The notes under the pieces are model-generated. The model did no database searches. It worked only from the letters and a program-made list of their open reading frames with translations, and was not told where the DNA came from. A stretch of 64,000 nt of DNA from Hemerocallis citrina. Taxonomy: Eukaryota > Streptophyta > Magnoliopsida > Asparagales > Asphodelaceae. Below are positions 30,477-41,748 of this stretch, piece by piece. The stretch is taken from contig CM030364.1 of assembly GCA_017893485.1 (NCBI GenBank), forward strand, positions 246,029,818 to 246,093,817. Reading direction: 5' to 3'. The first letter of the stretch is position 1, and each line of letters opens with the position of its first letter. A program made the translations under genes and the position numbers.

Positions 30477-32109
30477 CTGTTGCTGCTAATTTTTGTGTGG
30501 AAGCAAACAGATGATTTGTGAATTCTTCTAAAACCAATAAAAGCTAACCTTCTTACTACTTGTCGATGTTGTCCGTTCTCAACGCTGCCACTGACCTGCA
30601 AAAGGTTTGAAACACCGGGATTGATCCCGGTGACAAACCCTCTGATGCTCAAGTCAGTAATATGAAAGATTATGAAAGAGTTTTTTTGAGAAAGATACTG
30701 ATTACCTAATTCTGATGGTGGTAGGGGGTATTTATAGTCGCCTTTGGGAGCAGTTTCAAAATAATTATTTATCTCTACTTACCGGTGTTTTTAGATAAGA
30801 GATAGTTTAAGGGGGGTGTATGGGATTAGGATTTTAAAAGACTTTTTTGGCTTAAAAAAATCTTGTGGATTTTAAAAGACTATGTAGGAATGTAATGATT
30901 TATAAGATTTTTTTTTAAAGATTGTTATAATCCTGATTGTCTTGTTGGGATTTTAAAAGATTTGTATCATAAGAATTTATAGGATTTGAAAGGATTATAT
31001 GGATTTATAAGATTTGAAATACATGGATTTTTAGCAAACATTTAATTATCATTTTTCAATATAATCAAAATTACGCCAAAGTATAATCAGAACATTAGCA
31101 TTTCTCCATAGTATAATCAAAATTAAAGCAAAGTATAATTAGAACACTAAAAAATTAACCCAATAAAAAATTTCCAATCTATTAATAGCCAATTTGATAT
31201 AGCTTCATGTTCTCCTAAGTAGCATTTCTTCACATATCTAAAGCTATGTTTGCCCTCTATGCATTAACATCTTATTGTTCCTGTTCTTGGGTTTGAGCAA
31301 TAGGTTCAAAATTATTGTCTTCATTAACTGTTAACGATGAAGATGGAGATTTTTCTGTTGGTTCAATTGAAAATTCATCAGAATGACATTTTTTGCGAAA
31401 AAAGTTATGTAGTGTTGCACATGCTAACACAAGTTCTGCTTGTGTCTTAAATAGAAAATGAGCCGCTGACTTAAAAATTGTGAATCACAATTTAAAAATA
31501 CTAAATAACTTCTCAATCACGTTCCTCAAGGATGCATGGCGAAGATTGAACAATTCATTTCCATTTTGAGGGTCATTACCATGACTTGCAAAATCTTGTA
31601 GATAATATCGCACACCTCGAAATGGAGCTAAAAATTGGCGTCGATTAGGAAATCCACAATCTACTATGAAATAGTTACCTAATTACAAATAAAATACATA
31701 TAAAATTAGTATGAAAAGTAAAAAATAAAAAAACATATTTATCATTTAAAAAATAAGTACTCACCTTGGACCACTTAGTAGCTTGGAATCATGAGCTGAA
31801 CCCTCCCACCCGCTAAGAACGTACATGAATTCCAAATCAAAGTTACAAGCTGCTAATACATTTTGTGATATCTTTCCATGACGATTACCATAACTGCTTA
31901 CATCACGGCCCTTCACTATTGCCGGAATATGTGTCCCATCAATAGCTCCGATGCAATCCTAAAATTATTCATATGCAGCAATAACCATATTATGAAAGTA
32001 TATATATTATAATAGTGACAATTATAATACAATTGTATTTAAATACAATAATTAGCACATACCTTGAAATAAGGGTAAAACCTTGTGCTTTCTCTTATTT
32101 TAGCGGGCA

Positions 32110-35100
32110 CAACCTGTAATGTCCTGATTTTTCATTTAATGAAAAATTTAATGAAAAATTATTTATTTTGCATGTAGTGTGCACATGCAATATTTTTGTA
32201 AATATTTTCATCAAGATGAGTAAAGATATTTTAATATGTGCTTTTAATTATTTTATACAAAAGCCTTATTTTAATTAGATAAAAAGCCTTTTTCTTTAAG
32301 CCCAAAATGTAATTTATTTATTTTATTTTAAAGTAACTATTTTTGCCCATAAACTAAACCCCATGGACTATTTTTATGCAACTTGTCATGTAGAATACAA
32401 TTTAAAGACTATTTTATTTTTATAAAAAAATTGAATGTACAATTTTTGGGCCTAGTTGCATGCACGTGCACTACACGTACACGTGCAAAATGCACTCTTC
32501 CATGGCCGGTTGTGACTTTTTGGAGGGAAACCCAAATTTTGAGTGGTGATCATGGTGTGGTGGTTACTTGGATGTGGGTGGTTATTGCAACTCCTACTTT
32601 CATCCTAGCCCTCCATCTTACAACCAACCAATTGATCCTAGCCCTCCATTCCCTTTGACTTTTAGTATAAATACCCCCCATGGCTAGTTCTTCTTGTGCC
32701 AAACTATTCTCTTCCAAACCTATAGTCCAATTATATTATCTAGTAGTAATTTTTGTGAGATAAAAGATTGAGTTGTGTGTGGGAGTGGTGCTTGCAACTA
32801 CAAAAGGAGAAGAGGCCGGCATTCAAAGGGAATGAGCTCTCGGTTTTGGTGCTTTTGGAGGCTCGAGTGCGGCATTCAAGGAGGAGGAGCATCTCGTTGC
32901 AAGGACATTCGTCTAGGAGTTTGCTAATTGTTCTTTTCTTCAACAAGGTGGGTAAATTTTCCTATTTCTAACATAGGAATGCATGCTAGATTAAATTATC
33001 AAAATAATGCATGAAAATGACTAATAAGAATGCACATTTTAATTGAAAAGATGATCTCTAATTGATTAACTTATTGATATGCAAGTTATGTGTGTTGTTA
33101 TTAGTAAAATTTAAGTTGTGTGCAATATGAATGTGGCTATAAATTATGTGAAGGAACATTTGTTAGTAGCATGAAAAATTATGTGCAAAAGTTAGTACAT
33201 CGATTGTGTCACTTTTGTGCTAAATTGGAAACCTTGTATGGCGTGGTAGAAAATAAATTAAGAGGAATTCTTATGTTTGGAAAATGAATAAGAGTAGAGA
33301 ATTATTATAGAGATTGGTGAAATTATAATGTCAAAAAAAATTTGTATTAGTAGTATGTCACATTAACCAAATTGTATGGTAGAAATGTGTCAATTATGGA
33401 GGAAATTATGTCTAATTATTTAAGAAATTATTTTCATATACTGGAATAAAATTCATGATGGAAAATGATTAATTCGGATTTTTTCAGTATATTAGTAAGA
33501 ACAATGTGATATGCAACTTTGTTGAACGTCGAAATGTTCTAAATAACAGAGAGTATGAGTTAAATGAAATTGGAATTATACTAGTGACAACCTGAGCTTG
33601 TAGCTCAAGTGGTCATTGTGCACGGTTGGGTTCCTTGTGGTGACCGGTTCGGCACTATATTGTTTCATGTAATTTTTTAAAAACAAGAATCAGCGATCGA
33701 GAGCCTTAAATACCCTCGGCTTTCCCTTTATACAGCTTAGCACATGCGGCCTAGTGGCTTGTGCGGTTGGCTGTGTTCTCTGGGGTACTGGGTTCGAATC
33801 TTGCCCTCGGCAAGATTGAAAAAAAAATTATTTTTTGGGGTTTTTAATTGTCCAAAAATTATGAAAAAAATATGGTTATTCTTCTAAAATTATATGGGAC
33901 TTTATAAAAATGATTTGGAAATTATTTGCATGAAATAGACTATGATTTGAGAATAAAATGCATAAATAGAACTATGGTTCTATATGTATACTTTGTGAAA
34001 AAATTATACCTTGCAAAAAGAACTTGAAATGAAGGATTAGAAGATTAATATAGTAAAGATTGAAGTGTTATTATGTGATGAATGTGAATTGTTCTCATTT
34101 GAGAATAGTGTGAAAAATGTGAATTTTGAATATTCGTTAGTGATGTGAATTTCAAAGTAAAAGTGATAATTGATAAAGCATATGAAATTCATGTATAGTT
34201 ATGGACTATTTGAACGAATTAGAAATCATGATTGTAAAGAAATATACTTTTGAGTATGATGACTCAACATGGAAATTTATGAATTGGAAATGCTCATTTT
34301 AGAAATTGTGAATTGAAAATTGAAACAAAAAAGAGTAGCTAAGTCTCCCCCGGCATTTGGAAATGAAAATTGAAAAGAAAGACCAAGGTTGGTCATGTTG
34401 AAATGAATGAATAAGTCCGGTTTAGTGGATAGGCTAACTCTAGAGCTTTGATTCTTGTTCATGATTTTAATAAAATCTAAGGATTAGTACATAGTGGAGA
34501 CGTGATGAAAGTAGGAGAAAAACACGAGTTGAGGACCATCGGATTTGCGGCGGAGAGTATTTCACAGGTTCTTCACGATGAGTCGTGACATGACGTGGAT
34601 ACTGCTCCAGGGTACCGTCTCGGTGGTGACACTTGTGGGATGTTTGGTGACTGCATTAGGATCGTGTGACATGAAGGAGGCTGAATTACCACAGGTTCTT
34701 CACGATGATTCGTGACATGACGTGGGATTCCCTTCCAGGTTTTCTGTACACGTGCTTGCACTCATAGATCATCTAGGATACCTACCGTAGTTACAGTAGT
34801 AGATTAAGTCATGGCGAGGGATTGAACCCTACAAAGATGAAGAACGATTAAGGGCTTGCCCTCGGACCTATGTAGTATGGGATGCGTAGAATCCGATCAA
34901 GTGCACGTTAGTGTCATGTAATATAAATAAATGCATTAAGGACTAAGTGCACAATCACAACACGACATCAATAGGGTAGTCCCTTAGTTTGAAATGTGAC
35001 AAGTTTGTGTTTGCTAAATATGGAAAATAAGTTATACTATTTCCGGCGTAGAGAGGATGGCCGTGTATAATGATCATCGGTTGAATAAACTGAAGTACCC

Positions 35101-35360
35101 ACAGTCTTATATGCAAGTAAATGGCTTGATAAAGATTAAAGAAGAACAAATGCTTAAAGATTACTCCATGTTGTTGTATATTTATTTTCATTGTTGTAAA
35201 ATTTTACTTCCGCTGTGCATTGTAAAGTGTAATATTGATGTAAACTCTGATATAAAGTGAAAAGTTCAAATTTCCTTGTAAAATTGTACTAAAGGAAGTG
35301 TAAAGATTCTGTAGAACATCTCGAATTCAGTGTATTTGGGATTCGGGGCGTTACACAACC
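32110..35360 (+). mobile_element. 3.2-kb chromovirus solo LTR inside the Harbinger transposase
   Basis: TGTAATGTCCTGATTTTTC at 32115 to GGGGCGTTACA at 35355, flanked by CAACC on both sides (32110-32114, 35356-35360). It is the same family as the 3' LTR at 47922-51354, which is attached to a chromodomain integrase, so it is a solo LTR of that chromovirus (Tekay/Del type). A TATA-like TATAAATACC is near 32667. Two tRNA-like modules are inside (33591-33822). Confidence 0.92.
33591..33822 (+). promoter_or_regulatory. Two tRNA-like modules (Pol III A and B boxes) inside the chromovirus LTR
   Basis: Module 1: A-box-like TAGCTCAAGTGG (33601-33612), degenerate B box GACCGGTTCGG (33642-33652). Module 2: A-box-like GCGGCCTAGTGG (33746-33757), B box GGGTTCGAATC (33790-33800). 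Spacing of A to B boxes (about 41-45 bp) fits tRNA genes. The same pair is in the other copy at 49437-49660. They do not fold as full tRNAs by eye; a captured tRNA-derived SINE is likely. Confidence 0.65.
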
Positions 35361-35549
35361 GATCCTAGTTTAGCCATAAAATCAGATGCTATTGAATTCA
35401 AGGCCTTCAAAATGTTGTGAAAATTTTCACTTGCAGCAAATTGTGATCGGCCAAATGTATTACAAATTACACAATATCGAGTATTTTGGCTGACGATTTG
35501 TAGGAACGATGCAAGCATTTGGTTTAAATTCCTTCGTGATAGGAGATTC

Positions 35550-38500
35550 TGTCACACCCCGCTTCCCAAAAATATGGAATACGAGCGCGTGACGAAGCCC
35601 AACGAATGATTTTAACATCATTCATAAGCTGTAGGATCGACTCAGCATCACAACAAGAACATAACAAGAGATATAAATAACCAAGCATGCATGAATAATT
35701 TATTAGCAAAAGAAACAATTGAAAACACAATAGTAATATCTAAATAGTTTTAAGTCTGGATCAAGTTAAAACTCGGGGACATCAGCCCGTTACAAGTTCT
35801 TAAGTAGCAAGAATTAAAAACTCAAGAAAAATAAATAATCTAAGCAAGTCTTTTCTCCACTTGAAGACTAAAACCTCTACTCACCAATTCCAGCAGGTAG
35901 CTCGTCTCCAAAGTTTGTTTAATAAATATAAAAAGGGAAAAAATAGAGAAAACAAGAGAAAATGCCCTTAGTGCAAGTTAGGGCCACAAATAGTAAAAAT
36001 GAGTACAAGTAATGTGGAACAAGAATTGAAATCAAGAATGTAACAGAGATACAACAAGTAGTGGAAATCCAAGAACTAGCTAGTAAGGAGGACAACTCAA
36101 GTGAACAGGCTGGATAACAAATACTAATGACGAAACAAGTGATAAGTGAACATGTAGGGACATCTTGTTAGGGTTATATACTGAAAGCATCACTTTTGTA
36201 TTAACTTTATTTCCTTATTTTTTTGAATGAGAATCATATGGGCATATGTTTGCATATTGTGTTTATTATAATATTAATGCAAGTGTCTGATATTCTATAA
36301 GGTTGATAATATGGTGTGAGGTGACACACAGAAGATCATATTATCAGTTCCCTATGGAATATATTAATAGTTCACAACCTAGACGGACTTGGACAATCCA
36401 TTGGAAAGGTTGTAGTGTAATCTGGTATTAGTCTGTCTTGACTATAGGTTTACACTAGTACACTTTGTGTGTATTGAACAGGACCACTTGAGGTTGTTCT
36501 CTTTGTACTGACTACAAAAGAGAACAAACACCTCTGTTATTATGGATGCTTATGCTCTTAATCCAGATATAATAACAGACATGTATATGCAGTGTGCATT
36601 ACTTTGACTCATAAAAGAGTGAGATTCATTATGGATCAACAACCTCTATGAATTGGGTAATAACATTGTATGTATGATGGGCTGTTGATTGTAAAAGGAA
36701 TCCATGTCCCGATACGTCGGGTTGATGATGTCCCTTTAAGGAGCTCATAAGGATTGTCATGTAAACCCTGCAGGTGGATTACATCCGACATGACAAATAA
36801 AGTTGAGTGGTACTACTTAAGGATAAAAGATGTTGATCAATGTAGTTGTCAGTAACTTAATTTGATCGACGGACATTCGATATCTTAACATGGGGAGTTG
36901 AACGAGCATATAATAAAAGGAGCCCATAAATATAATTTGGGATTAGGAAGGTAGTGCAACAATAGCTCCTTAGTGGACCGAGCTATTGTTAATGGGCCTG
37001 GGTTGTGTGTTCGAGCTGAACACGGGATACCCAGATCCGTTAGGAGACCTAACCCTAATTTCTCCTCATGGTCCCTGCCGTAGCCTTATATATATCCTCT
37101 ATTTCTCTGGTCGTTATTGACAATCAGAAATATAAGTTTTTTTCTCTCAAATCTCGTGATTCACGTAAGGAGAGAAAAAGAGGACAGCCAAGGGAGAAAG
37201 GTTGGGAGATCGTCGCCCACACGACGTCCAACCCGAGGAAGGAATACGTGCAGAAGATCTTGGAGTCGCTGTCGTCTTCTTCTCACCGCAGGTATAATTG
37301 TGAACCCTAGTTTCCGCTGTATAGGGTTAGATCACCATTAAGCAATCTGTTTATCTTTAACGATCGATACGCACACCAATCCGTAGTCCTGGGATTCATC
37401 TCAGTTCCATCACATCTAACCTCAAGTGACAAGTCTCAAGTCTAGTGTCAAGTAACAAGTATCAAGTTTAGTGTCAAGTATCAAGTCTCAAATCTAGTGT
37501 CAAATTTTATATTCAAGTGCCAAGTCTCAAGTAACAAGTTGTCAAGTATCATGTAACATGTATCAAGTTCAAGTTTCATAGTTCATGTCTCATGTATCAA
37601 GTTTCATGTATCATATCATCAAGTATTAAGTAAACATGTATCGAGTTCATGTTAATTTCATGTTCAAGTCTGGTGGTGATTACTATCTAGGTAGCACTTC
37701 ATGCATCCATTCTTTTACTACATGGTTACTACAGTCATTGCAATTTCGTTTAGACCTAGTAATGAATTTTATAGGGCGGCGTACTCAGGTATCAAGTATC
37801 AAGCAAGCACGGTTCATGAATACGAAAATAAATAACAAGTTTACGAAGCGAGTCCGTGAATACTAACAAGTTCAAGAACTACACAGTGGGTTCATGAATA
37901 CAACAATTTCATGAGCCAAGTAACTGGCTCCATGAATACATCAAGGTGCAACAAGTTCATGAACTGAGTACTGGAAAACACGGGCCCCCTTTCGAGTACA
38001 CTTACATATATTGTCCACTACTATGGTCTTTCCCTTAAACCCCGGCTTATTATTTATTATTATTATTTATCAAGCAAGCATGCAATTGTGTGAAACAAGT
38101 CAAGAAATCATAATCATGGATATGGAACAAGTTTGAGGTATTCATATAGCATATTAGAGGGTCAACACGAATAAAAATATCACGAGCAACGAAAATCTCA
38201 AATCTGGACAGCACGACGTTGTTGTACCAAAACTGTGATTCCTGTTGCTACAAGATAGCAAAAGTGGATCCGTCAAGAGTTCTAGAAACTAGACTCCTGC
38301 CCGGTTCCAATGCATATAATTAAGGTACGTGAAGATTGTGGAAACATGTGTCAAAACAGCAAACTAACCTGCTTCTATGTTCAGCCAGGATTTGTGAATC
38401 TAAGTTTAAACATGTGAAACAGGGTTGAAACATTTCAAATAAATTCTGAGAAAATTTGGGGATATCCTATAGGGTGTCCAGCAATAGCATATAAAATTTC

Positions 38501-40384
38501 AAGTCAAACGCTTACTGTTACATAGTTAAATTAATTTGCAAACTAAAGATGTGCAACAGTTTTGTGAATCCGCGACTAACAACACAGTTGCAGTAAAACT
38601 GCGATAAATCCTAGACCGTAACTCGGAATTCGAAAATTCCGGAGGCTATCAATATCTAGACATCTAGAGCTACATTTATTATTCAGGGCTCAGATTCAGA
38701 TTCTAAAGTTAAAGGGGTCAAAACAGCATAGCAAGGTCCAGGACAGCAACATGTGGGAATGTCTTACGTGTATAGGTTGTATGAAAATTAGTTGTTAGGC
38801 ATCTAGGTTAATGTGTGATATAAATACCGGGTAATGGTTATCAAAATAGCAAGTAATATTTATTTCTCAACTCAAAAGGGTGCAAGTTCATCACATACAA
38901 GATATAACTCACATCTACAAATCTAGGGTTCCTTAATTTCATGTGTTCATGTGTCTAGGAGATAAAATGAGTCCAAGTAGTTGTAATATAACAATGAAAT
39001 TGTTGTGACTCTTAAGATTATAGAATGGATGAGGATTAATATTTGATCAACAGCGATAAGTCAAGGAGGAGTCACAACTACTAACTATTTGCAGTATTTT
39101 CAAATTGAACGCTTGTACTAGAACAAAAATTTGTATAAGATGAATACTTGCCTTGATTGGATGAGGACGATTAGATCTGATAATTGAGGAAAACGGGATC
39201 GAAAAACTCCGGCCGAAAACTCCCAAAAGCACATGCAAAGACCGTGCGAAGAATCAACAGTACCCAAGAGCATCCCCACACCAGATCCCGCCCAAAACAG
39301 CAAACGGCAACTAGATCCGCTGTGCACACAACGTGGGACGGCAAAACCCACCAATCATATCTCTCCCGCACACCGGATCCAAGCCCAAACACGGGATAGC
39401 AATTTCGGATCTGCTATGGGTGAACACGAAACAGCGATCTGATCATACCTGAGCTGCACGGATCTTGATGGATCCAACGACCGAAATTCAAAAATGCCTT
39501 CTTCTTCTCCTCTTCCGGTTCGATTGCCGGTGACTGAAGGCAGTGACAGCTTGGTCGGGGTTCGACTGGGGAGCAGTCGACGACGGCGACGACGGTAGGA
39601 GGCGGCGGCGGCGGCGACGACGTCGAGAGGGAACTCGTCGCGCGGCGGTGGCTCTGTTCTGGGTTCAAAACAGGGGAGCGAAAGCGAGGGATTGGTTCGG
39701 AGGTGAAGACGATGCAACGGAGGTCGATGACGGAGGTCGAGGTGATGAGGAGTTTGGTGACGACGATGGGGGTGGCCGACTGGCGATGTATTGGCAGAAA
39801 ATGGCGGGCACAAATGGGTTTCGATGGCGAGATGGAATGGGTTCAGGGAGTTGGGTTATGGTGAGGGTGGGAGACGACGGTGGTGGGGGGTGACGAGGAG
39901 AGGGCAGTCAATGGGGCGGAGGTGATTGCGAGGCGATGATGGGGATATGGTTTTGGGCGTTGATGGGGAAGAAGGAGACGGGAGGTAGAAGATGGGTAGC
40001 GGCGGGTTGTTTAGGTTAGAACAGTATTTAGGTTTTTGGTTTAGGGTTAGGGTTAAGTGTTAGGGTTTATATAGATAGGGTTTTGGGTTGTAGGGTATTT
40101 GGATATCGGGTTTGAGGGGGATCCAACTAGGGAATTGGTAAAAAATTCATAAAAATGGGGATAAATACATAGATGACATGAAATAGCTCATCTCTTCATG
40201 AAGAGCGACACAAAAGAGTAGGATAGACATACAATTGGATTAGATAAAGGCACCAAAAATTGAGTCGAAACAAAATAATGATTTTATTCGAACAAAAACA
40301 AAATACAGGATCTCAAAATGATAAAAGAGTACAATGGGGAGAAATACAGTATAAAGATTCAAATACGGGAAAATAGGAGTTACA
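35550..40384. mobile_element. Long solo LTR (TGTCACACCCCGC...GGAGTTACA) inside element 3's LTR
   Basis: It begins TGTCACACCCCGCTTCCC at 35550 and ends AGTTACA at 40384; outside, the element 3 LTR resumes as ATTTGGTTTAAACC. The duplication is imperfect (ATTC left, ATTT right). Without the nested 1.25-kb LTR it is about 3.6 kb. It shares sequence with 17919-18845 and 62826-64000. It contains CAAGTATCAAGT short repeats (37425-37650), a GC-rich stretch with a GGC/GAC run (39590-39640) and a telomere-like stretch (40038-40070). No pol. Confidence 0.8.
36161..37417 (+). mobile_element. 1.25-kb solo LTR with CATCT target duplication
   Basis: TGTTAGGGTTATATACTG at 36166 to TCAGTTCCATCA at 37412, with CATCT at 36161-36165 and 37413-37417. 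A TATA box (TTATATATATCC) is at 37086-37097, followed by a leader and a short open frame. LTRs starting TGTTAG with this layout are common in Ty1/copia, but there is no coding sequence to prove the superfamily. Confidence 0.85.
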
Positions 40385-40640
40385 ATTTGGTTTAAACCGT
40401 CTCTTAAGGATAATCATAAATTCAAATCACTCTTTGAATGATCGGGTTTTATTTATAATGGGCTGTCATCCTAACCTAGTCAGGCAAACCCGTTTTTGAT
40501 TTATTGGGCTTGTAAAGGACCCAGTTCCCATTTTCAGACTCGTTTGTAGTGAAAATTATCGTTTTACCCCTGAGAGCTTTGAAATTCGTGTCCGATTTGA
40601 ACGATCCCGATTTAGTTCTATTTTTGTCCATATCAGTGAG

Positions 40641-41137
40641 TAGGATATGTAATCCAAATTTTAATCATATTCGATGAATTATAACTGCGCATCATGTAAC
40701 TGCAAAATTATCTTAATTCTAAAAAACAGATTTTGTTGCCGCAAGATGGACATTTAAAATCTTTCTAAATAATATAAAATTTATTCGTATATACTTTTTA
40801 CAATGTAGATTACATCCAAATGAGTTGGTTTTCATTTTGGGTTGTTAATTTTAAATTTGGCTGTGATGACAGAATTGAGAGTAATTATTATTTCTTTGTT
40901 TGATATAAAAATAGAGATCAGAGAACTCCAGCGAAAAAAATTTACAAAAGTTCAAATCAATCAGTCTATATGTTGGACGTTATAAGTTCCTTTATGCTGT
41001 TGCTTTACTTTTATTCTCAGTTCTAGTGAAGACTCTCGTTATTTTCACAGTAATAAAAGATTGTGGTCATACTTCACTATATTTCCTCGAGAGAGAAAAA
41101 AACAACATAGATAGAATCAAACATCTATATGTAGAGT
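40641..41137. other. Unassigned spacer between elements 3 and 4
   Basis: About 500 bp of AT-rich sequence with no ORF of note and no recognised repeat. It is among the few stretches that may be original host DNA. Confidence 0.4.
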
Positions 41138-41658
41138 ATTGACATGGGATAAATTAAGCAGCATCAATCAGAGCTCTCTGATCTTTTCTGGATCCTCCCT
41201 TCTGTGATCATCAGGTCAGCTACAGTCGAATGGGCCTCAGCCAGCTCAGGCCCATGGGCAAACAGGTCCAACCTGGCCCGCCAGGGCTCCAGACCCGTTT
41301 ACTCCTGCCTATAAATACCAATCCCTCTCCTCACTTTCAAAGGTAATTAATCTCTCCCCACCTGAACCCTAGCTGCCCATTCTCTTTTCTAGTGACTGAC
41401 TAGATCGTCGGAGGGTCTGTCGCCGGGACTTCTCCCGATGTTTCCAGACCGTGTGCAGGTACAGAAGACCCAGGCGAGCCGAGCTTCTGGATCCGAGCCG
41501 AGCACCCGTCCTCTCTTCCGAGCCCCTTTGCGCTCCTGCTTCCGAATCGCTCCTGCTACCCGGGGTTGGACCGACGCCAGTGCTGCGTAGAACTTCCACC
41601 ATATAAATTGAGAGAACTCACACCTGTTGCCCCCACACCCCAAAAACAAACCGCATCA
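41138..41658 (+). repeat. 5' LTR of element 4
   Basis: TGACATGGGATAAATTAAGC to AAACCGCATCA, 521 bp. The TATA box CCTATAAATACC is at about 41309-41320. It matches 60127-60648 along its whole length. Confidence 0.88.
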
Positions 41659-41660
41659 GG

Positions 41661-41680
41661 TTGGCGCCGTCTGTGGGAAG
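41661..41680 (+). other. Primer-binding site of element 4
   Basis: TTGGCGCCGTCTGTGGGAAG, two bases after the LTR. Same site as in elements 1 and 2 although the LTRs are unrelated. Confidence 0.85.
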
Positions 41681-41748
41681 CTTCCCTTCTCAGTACTACT
41701 GTCCTTTCGAGCCCATCCAGAGTCTTCACCTTGGGTCCGAGCTCTTCC

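Larger units (their letters stand above)
31272..35519 (-). pseudogene. PIF/Harbinger transposase (HARBI1-like nuclease), interrupted
   Basis: Read on the minus strand. The first piece (35519-35356) has FLQIVSQNTRYCVICNTFGR and FHNILKALNSI, the conserved N-terminal helical region. A 3.2-kb solo LTR interrupts it at 35355-32115. The frame resumes at 32114 (VPAKIRESTRFYPYFK). Introns follow at 31959-32062 (GTATGT...TTTTAG) and about 31679-31764. The nuclease carries GAIDGTHI (first Asp), AACNFDLEFMYVLSGWEGSA with HDSKLL (second Asp), VDCGFPNRRQFLAPF, and RNVIEKLF (Glu). The catalytic triad is therefore still present, and the stop is at 31272. The frame at the second intron junction meets a stop, and the N-terminus is missing. 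It would have cut and pasted the transposon. Confidence 0.85.
30811..35522 (-). mobile_element. PIF/Harbinger DNA transposon, one end lost, split by a solo LTR
   Basis: The left end GGGGGGTGTATGGGATTAGG follows TTTAA at 30806-30810, and the same TTTAA occurs at 35523-35527, consistent with the TWA/TTAA target preference of the superfamily. Subterminal copies of ATTTTAAAAGA lie at 30830-30970. No matching CCCCCC end is seen at the right, so that terminus and the N-terminal coding part appear deleted. It encodes the transposase described separately. Confidence 0.75.
30478..40635 (-). repeat. 5' LTR of element 3, split by two large insertions
   Basis: LTR sequence is at 30478-30810 (TGTTGCTGCTAATTTTTG...), 35523-35549 and 40385-40635 (...CCATATCA). 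The TATA (minus, CTATAAATAC) is near 30728-30737. The three pieces line up end to end with the left LTR, proving the intervening DNA arrived later. Confidence 0.88.
22648..40640 (-). mobile_element. Element 3: gag-only member of the element 1 family with four nested insertions
   Basis: GTGAG at 22648-22652 and again at 40636-40640 is a perfect 5-bp target duplication around 22653-40635. The left (3') LTR is 22653-26831 and the right (5') LTR 30478-40635, both swollen by later insertions. The internal region (26832-30477) has a polypurine tract, an AT-rich block, W-box-rich repeats, a GAGCTCG region, a 120-bp array and half a gag, but no pol. The duplication shows the whole 18-kb block is one original insertion plus nested arrivals. 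Confidence 0.9.

Noticed and set aside
33591..33822. True tRNA genes
   Set aside because: A and B boxes are tRNA-like, but I could not build acceptor and anticodon stems by eye, and module 1 has a damaged B box. The pair recurs inside an LTR family.
32115..35355. A Helitron or other cut-and-paste element
   Set aside because: A perfect 5-bp duplication (CAACC) and homology to a chromovirus 3' LTR make it a solo LTR; no Helitron TC...CTRR ends were seen.
39543..39893. 116-residue Gly/Asp-rich plus-strand ORF and its minus-strand partner (39355-39813)
   Set aside because: GC-rich triplet runs inside a solo LTR explain them; no domain or splice context.
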